Shown here one piece after another: positions 59,865 to 64,000 of a DNA stretch of 64,000 bases (position 1 is its first letter; each line of letters begins with the position of its first letter). The notes under the pieces are model-generated. The model was not told where the DNA came from, did no database searches, and saw only the letters and a program-made list of their open reading frames with translations. The position numbers were made by a program, and so were the translations under genes. The DNA lies in assembly GCF_963675165.1 (NCBI RefSeq), contig NC_087383.1:2758979-2822978 (forward strand). Direction: 5' to 3'. Source of the DNA: Halichondria panicea. Its lineage: Eukaryota > Porifera > Demospongiae > Suberitida > Halichondriidae.

Positions 59865-60316
59865 TGTGTGCTTGTGTACATGCTAATTTAAAACTACTCA
59901 CATCTGCATAGGTCCAATTTTCACTCCAGCTCAGCCATGACACCCGGGTCCATGATTTGATATCTCTTGAGTAGCTTCTCCTCCATGTCTAGATGACTGC
60001 ACTTCTAGAAGGTAAAAGGAAAACAAAATAATGCATTTGGTAAAGATCTACTCTCATGCAAATAACATTGTAATTAGTATTGAGAGCAAATACATGTGAT
60101 GATCATTACCAAATTTACTGGTAAAGGGTCAAACTGTTAGCAAGAGAGTTCATAATAGACGAACTCTTGCTGTTAGTATGTAAATTGCCAGCTATGGACC
60201 CCAACTAGTACCTACATGCAAATTTTAGGGGGGGGGGGGGAATATCCCCCTTCCCCCCTGTATGACACACTGCTCACACTTTAGAAGACTGCCCCCCCCC
60301 ATACACACACACTCAC
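59865..60316. repeat. EFR3 3' flank block, third copy
   Basis: Third copy of 4430-4878 and 40720-41158, joined at about 59863 to the CCG alpha flank. Contains the decayed alpha-like exon (about 59900-59995) and long G and C runs. No gene. Confidence 0.6.
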
Positions 60317-63300
60317 CCTTCTAGAAGAATGTCTCACAATAGCCTTCGGAGCTGTCTCCTTCCTCTTAGCAATCACTCCATCGATGTGCGTCTTGAGTAC
60401 CTCGTTTCGACTAATCTTGGACGCTAGATACAGCACACCTGCCACTGTAGCATGTAGCACCACTCTGTGATGTGCCTCAAGACCTTTCTCCTTCACAGCA
60501 AGCTCTTGCAGCTGGTGTAGGAAGACCAGTATATCTGAGAGCCTTTGATAAGAGAATTCCAGTGTCAGGAGAAATACGAGTTGGTAGAAAGCGAGTGTGT
60601 TAGCAGGGCTAGTGCAGAGAGTTTTGGCCAGTTCCAGGAGATTGGTGAAGAGAGAGTTGACTGTTTTAGAGAGGAATCCTTTCTAAACCACACCCTCCAG
60701 ACTCACCCAATCACTGCACAAGGGGAGGGTATAAATACACGTACATGTAGCTGTATGCACTGCACATGACATACATGTAGTGAAAGCTAAGACAAAAGCT
60801 CATATGGACCTGTGTAACTAACAAATAAAATATAGTGTGCCTCAAATGCACACTGAACATAGCAAGGTACACACACACACACACACATCCACATACGTGT
60901 TGAGAGGAATCTTGTCCTTGTTGGCATGGTATTGTACGAGACGATGCCAGAGTAGGGCCACATCCAGCTGTGTGTTGGGCTCTCGTATGAGGAGCAATTG
61001 AACGAGGGAGGCAAACAGTTGCCCTGGGAACGCCGGCTCTAGCACTGATGCGTGACAGGTGTCAGCCACCGCCCTCAAACACTTGACCAGGGAGGTAGTC
61101 AACATGGGGCTGCATAATAAAGGAGAGAATACAATTATGGAAGCTTATAAACACTTAGTAATGCACGCAGTCTATTGTGCATGGTCACATAATTATAAGC
61201 AGATCATCCTCTATAATATAATCAAAGGTTACTGCTATAAACAGGACTCACGAAGGCACCAGAATCAGAGAACACGTACATGTACAAACAGTGTCTATGA
61301 CAGGAAACTAAACACATACATGTACACAAATAGCTAAATGAAGGAATAGCTTTAAAATACAATTCTCACCTGTTTTGAGTGTCCTGAGCTGCCAGAGGAT
61401 GTACAGACAGTCCAGTGGTGGCTCCGCTATCAAGACCCCCTGGCCACGGGTACATAAGAGTTGATTTTCCCCAGTATATCTGGCTTACGATAGTCGGGAA
61501 GGACTCCTGCAAACTCCCCCACAGTGATAGTGATGGATTGCTGAAAGGTCAAAGAGGACGTGAGGTCAGAGGGGCCTTCTGAAACAGTTTCTATGGAGAT
61601 ACAGAGGTGGTGGACCAGTGTACGGAATATATCCAGTACAGACGGACCTGCATAAGTGGACACAAGCTAAGTAATGTAAATACATTATGCAGATTTAAAG
61701 CGTGGAATTAAACCGTGTCAAAACATACATGTACACGTGCAGTCATGCAAAAACTTTAATAACAGTTATGAAAGCATCTACGTATGAAGAATAAATGCGT
61801 ATAGCCTTCTTTAGAAAATGGCCCAAAAATAGTGTTGAAACCATACAAGTACTTTACCATGGAGACTCACCTAGAGTGCTGTCTGCTGCCACGGCAACAC
61901 ACTTAGAGAGTGTGCCGAGGATCCCTTGTTTGGTCTCCCAGGACTCCTTCACCTTGGCATCCAGGTGGTCCACCAGCGACTGGACGGCCTTGTACCGATC
62001 CTGTCTCTGTGGGGGTACGTGTACAGTGGATAATGTACACTGGGGGGCTGTGGGGGGATAAGATAATGTACACTGGGGGGTACATGTCTACACTGTAAGT
62101 GGACACTAGAGGGAACAATTGAAATGCTTGAATAAACAATCCTGTTCAGAAAGTGACGGAGTATGTTGGACCTGAAAGCTATCAATGTTACACAACAGAA
62201 AAAAGCAGAGAGCAACAGAATACTTTTGACAGTCCGTTATGGACAGTCAAGTCAGAATTTTACAGTCGACCGTACACGACCATAAGTATCAAGCATGGTG
62301 CACTAATAATAATACACTATGATGAGAACCGTTTCCAAGTTGGCCACCAGTATATACGTGTACCTGCATGGCTTCCACGACGATGATGTACACACCAGCT
62401 GTGAATTCCTTGTCTGATATCCATAGTTTGTTTACGTCAAAGTGTCTACAAGGGAAGCAATGGAGTGTTACACACAGGAAATGAGACAATGGTTGTCATG
62501 GTACTAGACCTGCTGAGACAACATTGCACAATAAGAAGTGCAACGAGAACAGTAACTCGAGTCACCCTGTATTACAATACGTACGTACACTGTATACATA
62601 TACATTAGGGAAACCACCTTGCCTACAAGTAGCACCTACGCACACGAGGCATTGACTGACTTACTGCAGTATTGGCTTGAGGACACTATCGATGTGAGAG
62701 AGTCCGGCAAAAGTTATGAGCTCAGTGAGACTATCCTGAGAGTACCCTCCCAGACTGTCCCCCTCCTCCACAACAGGCTGGATCTCACCAGACTCTCTGT
62801 CAGAGTGGGAGGGGGGTTACTATGGGCACACACTGCATATACTCCTACACATTGCCTAAGGCCACCAATGGGTAATGGTGCGTGTACGTCGCTCATTGAA
62901 GCTACAGTATGTATGATTGTGTATTAGCCAGTGCTCCAGGAGCAGCAACTTGTAGATACTATTAATGTTATTACATAATTATAGTATACCTTGACTGGGC
63001 GACACTGTGACTGTGCATATTGAAGAGGAAGGGCGGCACTATCTTGTTCATGTGATCTAGGTCCCAAATGTTCATCTGGAGGTTGTCTTGCCGACCAATC
63101 TTCTTTATTACTCCCCTCAGCCGTTGCAACCCAGCCATCTGCGTCCTGTGTGAGGTGTAGTGGGGAGGGGTGGAGTTGGTGATATAAGCAATGTGATCAC
63201 AAGTAATGCATGTGGCAGAGCACCCTAAGGGCGGTACAGTTAAAATATGACACCTAACACTTCGAACTGTGGCCACTCAAACTCATTTCATTTCAAAACA

Positions 63301-64000
63301 GTGAATGTGCTCATACTCGTGATATTTGTCGGCGTCGTCGACATTCTTGGTGAGGCTAAGAGAGGCAAAGCGGTGGATGAGGAAGTCGTACTGTCTGTGG
63401 TAGGGGGTGTTCCCTTCCTCTCGCTCGGCAAACTTCACAAACTGTGTGTGTGTGGAGGAAGGGTCGTCAATGTGTTGTATACACAATACACTATTAACAA
63501 AATGAAAAGTACATGTACATGCAATCTAATCGTGAAGATACACGTTCACTCTCTGCACTCACCCACCCACCCACACACACACTACTCACACACCCACTCC
63601 CACACCCACACACATCACACTCCCCCCTACTCACCGAATTGGTGGCCAGTTCTGTGTTGCTAGTTTCCAGCATATTATGCAGTATATCCAGGTAGCTATC
63701 CACAATCAACTGGAGCTTTCGTGAGTCACAGGCTGACAGCAGCTTCTCCGTCACTTGCAGAGCCACACTCACAGCCTGGGGGGAGGGAGAGGCATGAAAA
63801 TGGTATTTTGTACCACGTTTGTGAGAAAGCCATTGGTTGTATCATAGATATAACATTTAAAGTTCCCAGCCACATAAGATACATCATTTTCTGTTCCGGA
63901 GGTGCGGGGATGGTCGATAAATTTCCCTAGCTATACATGACATGTCGACATTGTATACTGTACAGGTATGTCTCTGAAATAGTCGTCTAACCCGTTTCTC
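60317..64000 (-). pseudogene. EFR3-like gene, copy 3 (exons 2-10; exon 1 continues past the window)
   Basis: Exons: the last 9 bp of exon 1 (64000-63992), 63775-63635, 63441-63317, 63145-62990, 62796-62665, 62445-62364, 62006-61871, 61647-61370, 61109-60897, 60713-60317. Exons 1-7 join in frame and read well against EFR3 (AVSVALQVTEKLLSAC; IDSVLKPILQHFDVNKLW; LVDHLDAKVKESW), so this copy is the best guide to the family. Two lesions: a 2-bp deletion in exon 8 gives VARGS and a stop at about 61430, and TAG at 60683-60685 in exon 10 is shared with copy 2. If the deletion is a sequencing error, or exons 9-10 are used differently, the gene could still work. Role, if active: plasma-membrane anchor for PI4KIIIalpha. 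Confidence 0.75.
62011..62100. repeat. 39-40 bp minisatellite, minimal allele
   Basis: About two units (gtgtacagtggataatgtac...gggggctgtgg) next to the exon 7 acceptor of EFR3 copy 3. Probably close to the ancestral state before the array grew in copy 2. Confidence 0.75.

Overview
This is metazoan DNA: short spliced exons with GT/AG borders, AT-rich spacers, CA/TG microsatellites, minisatellites and many short inverted-repeat elements. Two intact Death-fold/NACHT/LRR (NLR) genes, a CXC (tesmin-like) protein and a fragment of a repeat family I associate with sponge and cnidarian genomes make a demosponge, perhaps Amphimedon-like, the best guess. The organism is an inference.

The window is a scrambled tandem array of about four related superunits. 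In its fullest form a unit holds, on the minus strand, exons of an unidentified coiled-coil gene (called CCG here), then an EFR3-like gene, then a retroelement gag-like ORF, and on the plus strand a divergently transcribed NLR gene. Unit 1 (about 0-14.7 kb) has CCG remnants, a 5'-truncated EFR3 pseudogene (4879-10095), gag (10278-11313) and NLR1 (11503-14460). Unit 2 (about 14.7-27 kb) has CCG 3' exons, a CXC protein gene (18773-19955), CCG internal exons (22.1-24.4 kb) and a truncated NLR2 (26015-26946). It has no EFR3. Unit 3 (about 27-51.5 kb) contains a 5 kb tandem duplication (28.1-32.9 and 33.1-37.9 kb), a 28-bp minisatellite (38.5-39.8 kb), the fullest EFR3 copy (41159-47695), a truncated gag (47740-48378) and NLR3 (48567-51520). 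Unit 4 (52-64 kb, running off the end) has scrambled CCG exons, an orphan EFR3 exon and a third EFR3 copy.

The two full-length NLRs share one three-exon structure and give complete reading frames of 896 and 894 residues. Every EFR3 copy has a different set of frameshifts, stops or missing exons, so EFR3 here looks like decaying passenger sequence, or an intact copy lies elsewhere. EFR3 is known to anchor the PI4KIIIalpha complex at the plasma membrane. The gag-like ORF sits about 190 bp upstream of each full-length NLR in head-to-head orientation, and the spacer between them is conserved.

The most unusual signals are: a family of tiny (34 and 38 bp) inverted-repeat insertions with 9-bp target duplications, one with its empty site visible in a paralogous block; a 1.4-1.5 kb foldback element with TA duplications; an intronic minisatellite of very different size in three EFR3 paralogues; and NLR divergence concentrated at LRR surface positions and in part of the Death-like exon.
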